This document shows positions 36,414-44,907 of a DNA stretch of 56,124 nucleotides, piece after piece. This stretch comes from Vibrio sagamiensis NBRC 104589 (lineage in GTDB: Bacteria; Pseudomonadota; Gammaproteobacteria; Enterobacterales; Vibrionaceae), in NCBI RefSeq assembly GCF_007990935.1, contig NZ_BJXJ01000027.1, positions 1-56,124 of the forward strand. Reading direction: 5' to 3'. The translations under genes were made by a program, and so were the position numbers. The stretch's first letter is position 1, and every line of letters starts with the position of its first letter. The notes below the pieces were generated by a model, which was given only the letters and a program-made list of their open reading frames with translations, was not told the origin of the DNA and made no database searches.

Positions 36414-36828
36414 CTAAGGATCTGATAACTTTTTCCAGTATCCCTGACCCGATGACATTTCTTTTTCAGTCAGCAAGCATTCGTTGAGGGCATCTGCCAT
36501 CGCTTTTTTATCCAAACGTTGGCCAATAAAACCAACTGTTGTCTTCTATCACCGTGCGGCTCTACCGACTCATTATATTTTTCTGGATGAAGGGCGATGG
36601 ACTAAATAGTTCAAGCTATCAATACCATATTCTTCTGTTTCTGAAGTGTGCTCACCTCTCATTTCTTTAAGCCAACCTGGCGCTTTTTGAGCACGTTCGA
36701 AATTGAACTTTTCCGTATATAAAACATCATTAGTATACACTTATCCATGTTGTACACGGAATAATATAGGCAACTGTATTGAGTGCTTTTAAGATGGGTT
36801 CCAAGCGAGAAATATAAAGGTAAAGGTC
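36414..36828 (-). pseudogene. Remnant of a COG0523/CobW-family GTPase gene (C-terminal half)
   Basis: Translating the minus strand in changing frames gives RLEPILKALNTVAYIIP, then VYTNDVLYTEKFNFERAQKA, PGWLKEMRGEHTSETEEYGI (stop), ALHPEKYNESVEPHGDRRQQ in another frame, and finally VGFIGQRLDKKAMADALNEC, LLTEKEMSSGQGYWKKLSDP and a stop. These segments follow the order seen in the end of the GTPase domain and the CobW C-terminal domain (WLKEL-RGEH, PFHPE-like, RRQxLVFIGQ, ALxxCLLTxxEM). At least two frameshifts have destroyed it, and the GTP-binding half with Walker A and CxCC is missing. Intact members are zinc-responsive metallochaperones. Confidence 0.8.
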
Positions 36829-36938
36829 TCAATATCTAGCATCGATATACAAAGCTACGGTGATATAATGGTACTTATAAAGTATACAGATAAAACACCA
36901 CTTTCTCTCAAGCAGTGCTTTGAGTTAATTAAATTTAT

Positions 36939-37703
36939 CTAACAAACAGTACCTTGAATCGCTGACCCTAATGGGTTTCCTTTATATGACATGTATACAG
37001 AAGCAGCAGCATTACCAGTAGTCAAATTGATAGAAGAATCGTAGAAATATTTATTCTGCCAGCCACGATTGTAGAACTTAGCCCAAGATTGAACTTGAGT
37101 ATTACCCATGATCTTAGTTTTTATCGTATAACTTGTGCTACCAAGATGACTAGCCACATTAATTTTAGGGCTCCAAACCATTGGTGGTGCATAAGCCGAA
37201 AATCGCTTACATACAAACGTCTGATCTTTTCCATTGCCACCTAAAAGAATTTTAGAATAAGCATCTCTGTCAATAAAATTATTATTGTCATCAGTTTCTT
37301 TAGCACTACTTTCAATATAACAGCTCGGTCCTGGTAAGTCTTCAGGTGCAACTTTAGGTAAAAATGACGGATCTAAATAGAGCTTAGCCTCTGCACATGA
37401 GCGCTCGATCATATTACCGAATTCATTTGGAACTTCGTATATACCCTTTAGGATATAACTATTACCATAATTATCGTAAGCTTTTCCACCGTTATCACTT
37501 TGATAAAGGGATTCCAAATAGACTTTATGCTTTTTCCCATCTTTGCTAACAACATCAATAGTTGCTTTTTTGTTATATTCAGCCGAAAGCTCATGTGAAA
37601 TGTCACCAAATAGCTTTTTGTTATCAGTAATACTTTTATTTTCAGCAAGTATTTGACTACTTAAAAAGAGAGGGACTAGCGTTAATGATAATTTATGTTT
37701 CAT
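36939..37703 (-). CDS. Hypothetical secreted protein
   Basis: 254 aa. Clear Sec signal peptide (MKHKLSLTLVPLFLSSQILA). The mature part has five cysteines (RSCAEAKLY, GPSCYIESS, TFVCKRFS, and C-terminal GTVC among them) and a tail rich in Tyr, Trp and Asn (SWAKFYNRGWQNKYFYDSS), looking like an extracellular or periplasmic beta-rich protein. No family recognised. The coding DNA is AT-rich and flanked by a pseudogene and AT-rich spacers, consistent with an acquired gene. Confidence 0.7.
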   Translation of the reverse strand: MKHKLSLTLVPLFLSSQILAENKSITDNKKLFGDISHELSAEYNKKATIDVVSKDGKKHKVYLESLYQSDNGGKAYDNYGNSYILKGIYEVPNEFGNMIERSCAEAKLYLDPSFLPKVAPEDLPGPSCYIESSAKETDDNNNFIDRDAYSKILLGGNGKDQTFVCKRFSAYAPPMVWSPKINVASHLGSTSYTIKTKIMGNTQVQSWAKFYNRGWQNKYFYDSSINLTTGNAAASVYMSYKGNPLGSAIQGTVC

Positions 37704-37970
37704 CTAAAAAACTCCTTATTACATGGAGTGTGAAACTATACGCATATAATAAGAAATAAAAAGAGCTATAGATCTCATAATAGATTTAAACTATTACAAT
37801 ATATATCTTCTTTCCATTCATATGATTTACATCCCTGTAGTTATCATATCTAGCAGCGTGATATTTGATATATCATTTGTTTATAATGAAAGGAATGATT
37901 TCAACGCCACTAAAAACACGTTAAAGTTTTAAAGCTAACTGCAGAAAAAATTCTATAGTTGGTTGAGCAT

Positions 37971-39113
37971 TTAAACCGCTCTTACACTTTCAGGAAGACT
38001 TCTATCACCTTTTGTTAATGCAAGTTGCCATAAACTTATATCTCGGGCCCTAAATGCTCCTGCGCATGAAAGCAAGTAATAACGCCAAATCCTAAAAAAT
38101 CGTTCGCCATATTTAAATTGTAATTCTGGCCAGCTTTGCTCAAAATTTTCATACCATGCACAAAGTGTCAGATCGTAATCAGGCCCAAAATTGTGTAAAT
38201 CTTCAATATTAAACTTTGGTTCCATTGCTTGTGCTAATTGGGCTAATGAAGGTATTACACCGTTAGGGAAAATATACTTATCAATCCACGGCTCACAATC
38301 CACCTTAGATATACTTGAACCTATTGTATGCAATAGAAATATAGACTCTTCTTTCATGAATCGATCTGCACATTCAAAATATTCTTTATAGTTACCTGGA
38401 CCCACATGTTCGATCATTCCAACAGATACAACTGCATCATACTTGTACTCAGGTTTATATTCTCTGTAGTCTTGTAAGATAAAATTTATTGGTAGTCCAG
38501 CATTATTCGCCTTACTCTGCCCTAATTCAGCTTGCTCTTTTGATAAAGTTAAACCATCACATATGACACCATATTTCTCGGCGGCAAATTGCATGAAGCT
38601 TCCCCAACCACATCCAATGTCTAGAACTCTCATTCCTTTAGATAAGCCTAACTTTCTACATAGGAGGTCAAGTTTGTGTTCTTGAGCTTGAGCTAAGTTA
38701 CTCGCCTTCTTCCAATATCCACATGTATAGGTCATTCTTGGATCAAGCATTCTTTCGTAAAGATCATTTCCTAAATCATAGTGCGAACTTACATCAACTT
38801 TAGCTCGAGAAATACTCTGAGGGTTCAGTAGTTTTTTTAATTTTTGTTTACCTAATGAAGCCCCAACAGATAATTTATTTGAGATGGTTAACTTGGATTC
38901 AATGTCTGAAGCAAGAAGCTTAGAAATCATTTCTGATAAATCTTGGCACTCCCACATCTCATCAACGTAACTTTCTCCTAGCCCCAATGAACCATGCTCT
39001 ATAATCCTACTGAACATATTGACATCTTTAACTTTGATATCCCAAGGTCTATCCCCATCTAACTCAATATCAGCATTTTTTAGAAGATCTTTAAAAAAGT
39101 TATAGTAATTCAT
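37971..39113 (-). CDS. cfa: Cyclopropane-fatty-acyl-phospholipid synthase
   Basis: 380 aa, close to the 382 of E. coli Cfa. It adds a methylene group from S-adenosylmethionine to unsaturated phospholipid acyl chains, which stiffens membranes under acid or stationary-phase stress. The SAM site VLDIGCGWGSFMQFAAEKYG is visible. Active-site positions known in Cfa are conserved: Cys in MTYTCGYWKKA, Glu in GMIEHVGPGNY, His in LLHTIGSS, Tyr in LCAWYENFEQSWPEL. The C-terminal SCAGAFRARDISLWQLALTKG matches too. Single gene with AT-rich flanks. Confidence 0.96.
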   Translation of the reverse strand: MNYYNFFKDLLKNADIELDGDRPWDIKVKDVNMFSRIIEHGSLGLGESYVDEMWECQDLSEMISKLLASDIESKLTISNKLSVGASLGKQKLKKLLNPQSISRAKVDVSSHYDLGNDLYERMLDPRMTYTCGYWKKASNLAQAQEHKLDLLCRKLGLSKGMRVLDIGCGWGSFMQFAAEKYGVICDGLTLSKEQAELGQSKANNAGLPINFILQDYREYKPEYKYDAVVSVGMIEHVGPGNYKEYFECADRFMKEESIFLLHTIGSSISKVDCEPWIDKYIFPNGVIPSLAQLAQAMEPKFNIEDLHNFGPDYDLTLCAWYENFEQSWPELQFKYGERFFRIWRYYLLSCAGAFRARDISLWQLALTKGDRSLPESVRAV

Positions 39114-39713
39114 ACCTATCCAGATTAGTGATTAAAACCAAAAATAGATATTAATACTGATGTTACCATACGAAACAACAACTTTAGGACGTTAATTGTC
39201 TTAATTAAGACTTATAACTTCATTTATTACTAATAAAGTGAATAGCCATGCTCTATGAGGGTTTATTTAGCCTTAAACAACTTCTTAGCCTTTAAGTAGG
39301 TATCAAAACCAGAAGATATCAGGCTGGTTTATTCCGCTTTTAGGGCATTGATTGGTTAGGTTTCCTAACTTAAACCACAAGATATGAAGCATAAAACAAT
39401 GTTTACACAACGGTCAGCTTGGCTGAATCGAACAAAGAAGTAGTAAACTTTGCACTTAATTTAAACACGGAATAAAAAAATAACACTTTCTCTGTTTTTT
39501 TGGTGATGAGTTTCGATGATACTTTTTACATGCCTAATCTGTTAAAAGCGGCTATGGCAACAACACAAAAAGCAGAGCTTAGCTTCTGATGCACTCACCC
39601 CCAACGTTTGTATTTTAGCTCTGCTTTTTTCCAACGTACCTTATTCCTTGTCTAACTATTGAAGTCAGCGTATATTAAATCGTAGATTAGCGATAAAACA
39701 GAAAGGTCCGTAA
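39114..39713. other. Intergenic region with three hairpins; possible small RNA
   Basis: 600 bp without a protein gene. Inverted repeats are AAACCAG/CTGGTTT (39306-39312, 39324-39330), GTTAGG-TTT-CCTAAC (39355-39369) and AAAAAGCAGAGCT/AGCTCTGCTTTTT (39567-39579, 39617-39629; 37-nt loop, T run after). The last has the look of a plus-strand terminator, yet no plus-strand gene precedes it, so an untranslated RNA is possible. Confidence 0.4.
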
Positions 39714-40058
39714 ATGAAGGAGCCATGTAATAGTCACTGCGAAACTAATTTTGAAGTTACCCAGTTTCAACTAGATGCTGAATTAACACTTTCATTACAA
39801 GCTAAAGCACTCGCCCACCCTGCTCGAATTCGAATACTGCACATCCTTCACACTCTTGATACCTTAGGCGGTTGCTTGAACAGCGATCTCGTTTCTGAAT
39901 TAGGATTGGCACAATCAACTGTCTCAGAACATCTACGAATACTGAAACAAGCCGACTTTATTTCAGCCGAACCCATACCACCAAAAGTTTGCTATCGTAT
40001 TCGAAAAAGTACTCTAGAAGCTTTTAATTCGAGTTTCTCAACATTACTTTTGAAGTAA
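39714..40058 (+). CDS. ArsR-family winged-helix regulator
   Basis: 114 aa. The winged-helix domain spans about 25-105: LSLQAKALAHPARIRILHIL, then the recognition helix LGLAQSTVSEHLRILKQADF. An N-terminal CNSHC and a Cys in GGCLNSDL could bind arsenite or a metal; the second lies where ArsR has its ELCVCDL site, but only one Cys remains there. Its target might be the ACR3 gene 3.5 kb upstream, though no gene of the arsenic pathway is adjacent. It converges on the 40066 gene with only 7 bp between them. Confidence 0.88.
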   Translation: MKEPCNSHCETNFEVTQFQLDAELTLSLQAKALAHPARIRILHILHTLDTLGGCLNSDLVSELGLAQSTVSEHLRILKQADFISAEPIPPKVCYRIRKSTLEAFNSSFSTLLLK

Positions 40059-40065
40059 ACTCACC

Positions 40066-40998
40066 TTAATATCCTACAACAGTTTCAACTAGTCGATGAT
40101 CTGAGCCATCAGGCTCACTCATTGACTGTCGATGGCAGATCTGTCTTAGCATACTCGTAGATTTGAGCCATAAATGATCTATTCCTATCATTGTGAATTC
40201 TGGAATAGGAAGTCCTTTAATCGAAGTTGGCCACGTCGCAACAGGCATAGATTGAAAATGTTCAAAAAGCTCTGAAAACCCTGGACTGGCTGCCGAAATA
40301 TTAAAGTCTCCAACAACTAGCATCTCCTCACTTGGATAACGCTCAGTTAACATTTCAATGGTACGAATCAATGCATTACGGCGCTGCCAAAGGTTTTCAT
40401 TTCTCGGCGAAGGTGGATGTGCCGTCATCAGTGTGATCGCTTCACCTTCATTAACTTGCCATAAAGCTCTAACCACTTCTTGCCCATCAGGTGTATGATA
40501 AATCGTAACGGGTTCTAAAGGATACTTGCTTAGTATCATTTGGTTAGAAGGGTAGCCAAGGTTTTGTTGCCCTCCGAAGTAAAAAGGATAAAGATCGTCC
40601 AGTGAATGTAATTTATCACCTACATTTGGAGACAACTCTTGCATGATAACTAGGTCTGCGGGGTTTTGCATTAAGTAATTGATTAATTGGTTAATATCTG
40701 GATTTTCATAGAAGATATTAAACTGAATGATTTTAAGTTTCCCATCACATTGTCGTGCCTGATGTATTTCACTGGTGACAAGAAGAGGAACAAGGCAAAG
40801 AGTGATAACAAATGAAGCAGCTCCAATGATCCATTGGCGATAAAATAACAGCATGATGGTACATGTTAAGTATGTAAGTAAAATGATGGATGGAATAGAG
40901 ACGATGTTATCAACCCACCAGAGTTCGTTATATCGCCTTAATGCAACCCAAAGTAGTCCTGGTAGCAACAACAAAAACCATTTAAAAGCAGTTAGCAT
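40066..40998 (-). CDS. Membrane-anchored endonuclease/exonuclease/phosphatase family protein
   Basis: 310 aa. Three N-terminal membrane helices (about 5-78) precede an EEP hydrolase domain (about 88-308). Catalytic motifs are intact: QFNIFYENPD, the metal-binding Glu in IMQELSP, TAHPPSP, GDFNISAASPGF, IDHLWLK and GSDHRLVE. Members act on DNA, phosphoinositides or sphingomyelin; the periplasmic placement after membrane helices suggests a phosphodiesterase on an envelope substrate, but this is inference. The stop is 7 bp from the convergent ArsR stop. Confidence 0.88.
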   Translation of the reverse strand: MLTAFKWFLLLLPGLLWVALRRYNELWWVDNIVSIPSIILLTYLTCTIMLLFYRQWIIGAASFVITLCLVPLLVTSEIHQARQCDGKLKIIQFNIFYENPDINQLINYLMQNPADLVIMQELSPNVGDKLHSLDDLYPFYFGGQQNLGYPSNQMILSKYPLEPVTIYHTPDGQEVVRALWQVNEGEAITLMTAHPPSPRNENLWQRRNALIRTIEMLTERYPSEEMLVVGDFNISAASPGFSELFEHFQSMPVATWPTSIKGLPIPEFTMIGIDHLWLKSTSMLRQICHRQSMSEPDGSDHRLVETVVGY

Positions 40999-41404
40999 AG
41001 TCTCTAAATTAGCGATTAATATCTATTTAAGCATATACGTAAAACAATGTTTTACTCAGATTTTATTCACTCAAAAAACAATAGGTTTCATATATGATAC
41101 TCAAATACAAATATTAATCTAAAACAGTATAAACTTCATTTAATGTCATTTTTAACTATATACATTTCACTTAGCCCTTTGAATAATAAGAATTATTTCA
41201 AAAAAACACGAAATATTAAAATATAACATGTTAAGAATGAACATTAATCGCTATAATTTATCTTAGTTTCACTTTTTTAAACACTAATCTAATTAAGTTC
41301 ACCATAATCTGATTTAGCTTCAGTTTTTTGTAGGACTCGTATTAAAGCAGCTTAAGTCTGTAATATCATAGCTAATAATCAAGGATGTTGGCTAAAGGGT
41401 TAAA
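40999..41404. other. AT-rich divergent promoter region
   Basis: About 400 bp between divergent genes. No coding frame and no distinct operator found. Confidence 0.4.
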
Positions 41405-42241
41405 ATGAAAAAACAAATTCTTTTTTTACTGCTTGTTATATATCCTTTTTTTAACTTCGCCTCTTCACTTGAAAGTACCATCGCCACTTTAGAAGAGGAA
41501 ACATCAAGCAGGATCGGTGTTTCGGTTTGGGATACACATTCCAATGAGCGGTGGGACTATCGAGGCTATGAACGTTTCCCAATTCTAGGAACAGCAAAAG
41601 TATTCGTATGTGCAGCAATGTTAGATGCCATTGAACGTAAAACACTCAATAAAGATGCCACAATCACTATTAAACCAGAAGAGTTATCTTCATACTCACC
41701 AGCAACTCAACATTGGGTAGAAAAACCTATTGATCTTACAACACTTTGCGAAGCTGCAACATTAGAAGGTGATAACACTGCCGCCAACGTCATAATGCGA
41801 GAATTAGGTGGTCCACAAACAACCGTTCTTTTTTTACGTTCCATCAAAGATACAAAAACCTATTTGACCGAATATTTTCCAACCGATAGTTCACTTAGAG
41901 GTAATTCCTCAACGCCGAATACAATGGTTTTGAATCTTCGTAACATATTAGAGGGTGACAAACTAAATTACGGTGCTCGTGAACAATTAAAAACGTGGAT
42001 GAAAAATATCAAGCGCTCCAAATCAAAAGTCTTTCCCACAATTCCAGAAGGCTGGTCAATCGCAGAGCGACGAGGCTTTGCACGTGACTCAAGGGCAGAG
42101 TTATTCGTAATATGGCGAGAAGGGTATCAGCCCGTATATGTTGGTATTTACATCAAAGATTATGACCTATCAATTCAAGCTAGTGAGCAACTTCTTACTC
42201 AAGTGGCGCAATTAATTCTCCGAGAATATCATGAAATGTAA
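41405..42241 (+). CDS. Class A beta-lactamase homologue lacking catalytic residues (probable pseudoenzyme)
   Basis: 278 aa with signal peptide to about residue 20. The fold is plainly that of class A beta-lactamases (RFPILGTAKVFVCAAMLDAI, YSPATQHWV, LCEAATLEGDNTAANVIMRE, LGGPQTTVLFLRSI). However the nucleophile Ser70 is Gly62 (GTAK for SxxK), Ser130 is Gly122 (GDN for SDN; spacing of 60 conserved), the Glu166 position is Phe158 and KTG/KSG is RRG (222-224). Lys73 and Asn132 equivalents remain. The open frame is intact with AAAGGG 5 nt before ATG, so the gene appears maintained. It cannot hydrolyse beta-lactams by the known route; ligand binding is a possible role. Confidence 0.85.
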   Translation: MKKQILFLLLVIYPFFNFASSLESTIATLEEETSSRIGVSVWDTHSNERWDYRGYERFPILGTAKVFVCAAMLDAIERKTLNKDATITIKPEELSSYSPATQHWVEKPIDLTTLCEAATLEGDNTAANVIMRELGGPQTTVLFLRSIKDTKTYLTEYFPTDSSLRGNSSTPNTMVLNLRNILEGDKLNYGAREQLKTWMKNIKRSKSKVFPTIPEGWSIAERRGFARDSRAELFVIWREGYQPVYVGIYIKDYDLSIQASEQLLTQVAQLILREYHEM

Positions 42242-42382
42242 GTATATTTTTGAGAAATTACATTAGTTAGACAAGCACCAACTACACAATGCAACCTTGC
42301 GCTATGCCACATTGTTATTATAAATACCTTCCACTCTTACGGATTGCAATTATAATATATTTTTCAAACACTTAAACCAAGA

Positions 42383-43069
42383 ATGAGAATCATGAATTAC
42401 CAAGCTGCCATTTTTGATATGGATGGTTTGCTGCTCGATACTGAACGAGTATGTATGCAAATCTTCAAACAGGCTTGCATAGCGCAACAATTGCCTTTTT
42501 ACGAAAATGTTTACTTTTCTATGATTGGGCGAAACGCGGCAGGCATCGAAAACATCTTAAAAGAAGTTTATGGCGATGATTTAGACAGACTACGTAATGA
42601 TTGGCGTGAACGCTATGATGTTGTAGTAAAACATAAGGCTATCCCAGTCAAAGAAGGGGTGGTTGAACTGCTAGAATGGTTGAAAAAAAATAATATCCCA
42701 ACAGCAGTAGCAACCTCCACTGCACGAGAAGTCGCACAAATAAAACTGAAGCTAGCTGGATTAGACAAGTATTTTGATAATATAACAACTGGATGCGAAG
42801 TTAATGATGGTAAACCCGACCCAGAAATCTTTTTACTTGCCGCAAAGCGTTTAAATATAGAGCCTGCTTTTTGCTTGGCTTTTGAAGATTCGAACAATGG
42901 TATACGTGCAGCCGTAGGTGCAAATATGATTGCGTTTCAGATCCCCGACTTAGTTGAACCTAGTGAGGAAATACGCCAATTAGGTCAATCTATTTTACCT
43001 TCACTCTGCGATGTATTATCACAACTCAAGCATTCACAGATTAAAAGACGATCATTACAACCCGAATAA
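42383..43069 (+). CDS. HAD-superfamily hydrolase (beta-phosphoglucomutase/phosphatase-like)
   Basis: 228 aa; the ATG at 42392 (MNYQAAIFDMDG) is an equally good start. HAD motifs: I FDMDGLLLDTE, II ATSTARE, III Lys in DGKPDPEIF, IV FEDSNNGIRAA. The helical cap between motifs I and II marks subfamily I, which includes phosphatases for sugar phosphates and nucleotides and the beta-phosphoglucomutases. Substrate unknown. No operon partner. Confidence 0.9.
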   Translation: MRIMNYQAAIFDMDGLLLDTERVCMQIFKQACIAQQLPFYENVYFSMIGRNAAGIENILKEVYGDDLDRLRNDWRERYDVVVKHKAIPVKEGVVELLEWLKKNNIPTAVATSTAREVAQIKLKLAGLDKYFDNITTGCEVNDGKPDPEIFLLAAKRLNIEPAFCLAFEDSNNGIRAAVGANMIAFQIPDLVEPSEEIRQLGQSILPSLCDVLSQLKHSQIKRRSLQPE

Positions 43070-43119
43070 CAACTATCACTTACGATAACCATTACTCGTA
43101 ACTATTCCAGTTGCCATAT

Positions 43120-43154
43120 AAAAAACACGTTCCCCATTAGAGTTCGTGTTTTTT
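43120..43154. terminator. Bidirectional terminator between convergent genes
   Basis: AAAAAACACG (43120-43129) pairs with CGTGTTTTTT (43145-43154) around a 15-nt loop, with T tracts on either strand. Confidence 0.75.
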
Positions 43155-43174
43155 GATTTAATGATGAATATTTA

Positions 43175-44479
43175 TTAAACAGACAAATGTGAGTTTTCTG
43201 ATGAAGAAGTACTTGTTAATGCATGTTTCTTCTGCCAACGATCAATCACCAGAGTAGCAACTAAATCACCTTCTACATTCACAGCTGTTCGGAATGTATC
43301 TAACGGTCGCTCAATCACAAGCAGAATTGCAATCGCTTCCAATGGAATACCGGCAGCAAGCAAAACAAGTTGCATACCAGACATCGAACCTGAAGGCATT
43401 CCAGGAGCTCCAACTGATGACACCATCGCCATGATAAAGATCATGACAAGGCCCGTCGTACTTAAATCAATCCCGAATAGCTGAGCAAGAAAGATTGCGG
43501 CGACACCTTCAAATAAAGCTGTCCCATCCATATTCATTACTGAACCCAACGGCAGAACCATACTGCTTACTTCCGGAGAAACACCAAGGTTTTCTTCAGC
43601 GGTTTGTTTCGCTAATGGTAAAGTTGCAGCACTTGAAGAGGTGGCAAATGCCATCGCAAGTGGAGCAGAAATCGCTTTAAAAAGTTTGATAGGCGAAATA
43701 CCAGCCAGTGTACGAGCAAGAGTCGGCAATACAATGAGTCCGTGGATCATCGTTAAAGTAAACACCAATAATGCGAATAGAGCGAGCTGTTGAATTAAGC
43801 TACCTTCTGATGTCAAAGTAATATCAAGTACAATCGCAAAAATGGCAATTGGTGATAACTTTACAATGCCTCGGATAATTGTATTAACACTTCGGTTTAA
43901 ACCAGAGATCACGGCTAATAATGGATGATTAGCTGGTACAGAAAGCAAAATTGCTACACCAGCCATAAATGAGAACACCACTATGGCAAGTAAGTTTCCG
44001 TTTGCTATAGCCGCAAAAGGGTTTACTAGCGCCATTTTGACTAAGTTTGTTAGTATTGCAGCACCACCAGCAGCTTCTGCATCAATCAACCTCACATCAC
44101 TTGCGACTGGGACCGTCTGACTCAATGGCTCCCAAGCAGGCAAAGCAAGCGAAGCACCTAAGCCAAGAGCAATAGCAATTAAAGTAGTAAAACTATAAAA
44201 AAGTACTGTTCGACCACCTAAAGCTTTTAGTCGTAGTACAGAGCCAATATTTGTGATGCCTTCAACAAGCGAAAATAGCACCATAAGGCCAACAACCATT
44301 TTTAATAAGCCAAGGTAGGCCGTTTTACCCAACATTAAAGTTTGGTAATAACCATTGTTAGCTAATATGGCTTTATCGACAGAGCCATCAAAGAAATACA
44401 GTGTTAATTGGGCGGCAACCCAAGCAAGCAACGCTGAGATAAGAAGTTGAATCGGTAATGATAATTGAAATTTACGCAT
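43175..44479 (-). CDS. Dicarboxylate/amino acid:cation symporter (DAACS/SDF family)
   Basis: 434 aa from ATG 44479 (AGG 7 nt upstream); a GTG at 44494 is possible. Family landmarks: the HP1 serine-rich loop AFATSSSAATLPLA, VLPLGSVMNMDGTALFEG (sodium site NMDGT), and HP2 VGAPGMPSGSMSGMQLVL. The C-terminal helix holds ERPLDTFRTAVNVEGD, where glutamate and aspartate carriers have a conserved D..RT.xN. Likely takes up an acidic amino acid or dicarboxylate with sodium or protons. Single gene. Confidence 0.92.
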   Translation of the reverse strand: MRKFQLSLPIQLLISALLAWVAAQLTLYFFDGSVDKAILANNGYYQTLMLGKTAYLGLLKMVVGLMVLFSLVEGITNIGSVLRLKALGGRTVLFYSFTTLIAIALGLGASLALPAWEPLSQTVPVASDVRLIDAEAAGGAAILTNLVKMALVNPFAAIANGNLLAIVVFSFMAGVAILLSVPANHPLLAVISGLNRSVNTIIRGIVKLSPIAIFAIVLDITLTSEGSLIQQLALFALLVFTLTMIHGLIVLPTLARTLAGISPIKLFKAISAPLAMAFATSSSAATLPLAKQTAEENLGVSPEVSSMVLPLGSVMNMDGTALFEGVAAIFLAQLFGIDLSTTGLVMIFIMAMVSSVGAPGMPSGSMSGMQLVLLAAGIPLEAIAILLVIERPLDTFRTAVNVEGDLVATLVIDRWQKKHALTSTSSSENSHLSV

Positions 44480-44850
44480 AAAATGGCCTAACACCTTAAT
44501 CAGTCAAACTCTATTGAGCACATTCTGGCATTTATTAAAATAGGAGAATTGAGCTTAACGATTAAAAATTTGTAATAAACAGGCTCATGTAAAACGTTAC
44601 GTAAGATGAATGTGAAATTGCTTAAGAATCACTCCATCATTACTTACTGTTTTAGCCTGACAATAATATCAGGCAAGCATCGCATAGAATGACCAAAGAA
44701 TACAACCAACGATCCTTGACCACTGAGAAGCCAAAGGACCACCAAAAACATATAAGCAACTGATTAAAAAGAAATTTTATAAATTAAGATTCAAATCATA
44801 ATAGTCTATTACAAATATGTAATAAAAAATGGTTATAAAAAGTGGTGATA
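44480..44850. other. Intergenic region, nothing recognised
   Basis: About 370 bp between the symporter start and the chitinase terminator; AT-rich, no gene seen. Confidence 0.4.
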
Positions 44851-44881
44851 AAAAAGCCACCCTAGAAAATGGGTGGCTTGT
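44851..44881 (-). terminator. Intrinsic terminator of the chitinase gene
   Basis: AAGCCACCC (44854-44862) pairs with GGGTGGCTT (44871-44879) around an 8-nt loop. The minus-strand T run follows the stem. It lies about 30 bp past the gene's stop. Confidence 0.85.
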
Positions 44882-44907
44882 TTTCTATCATTTACTTAAC
44901 AGAGAGT

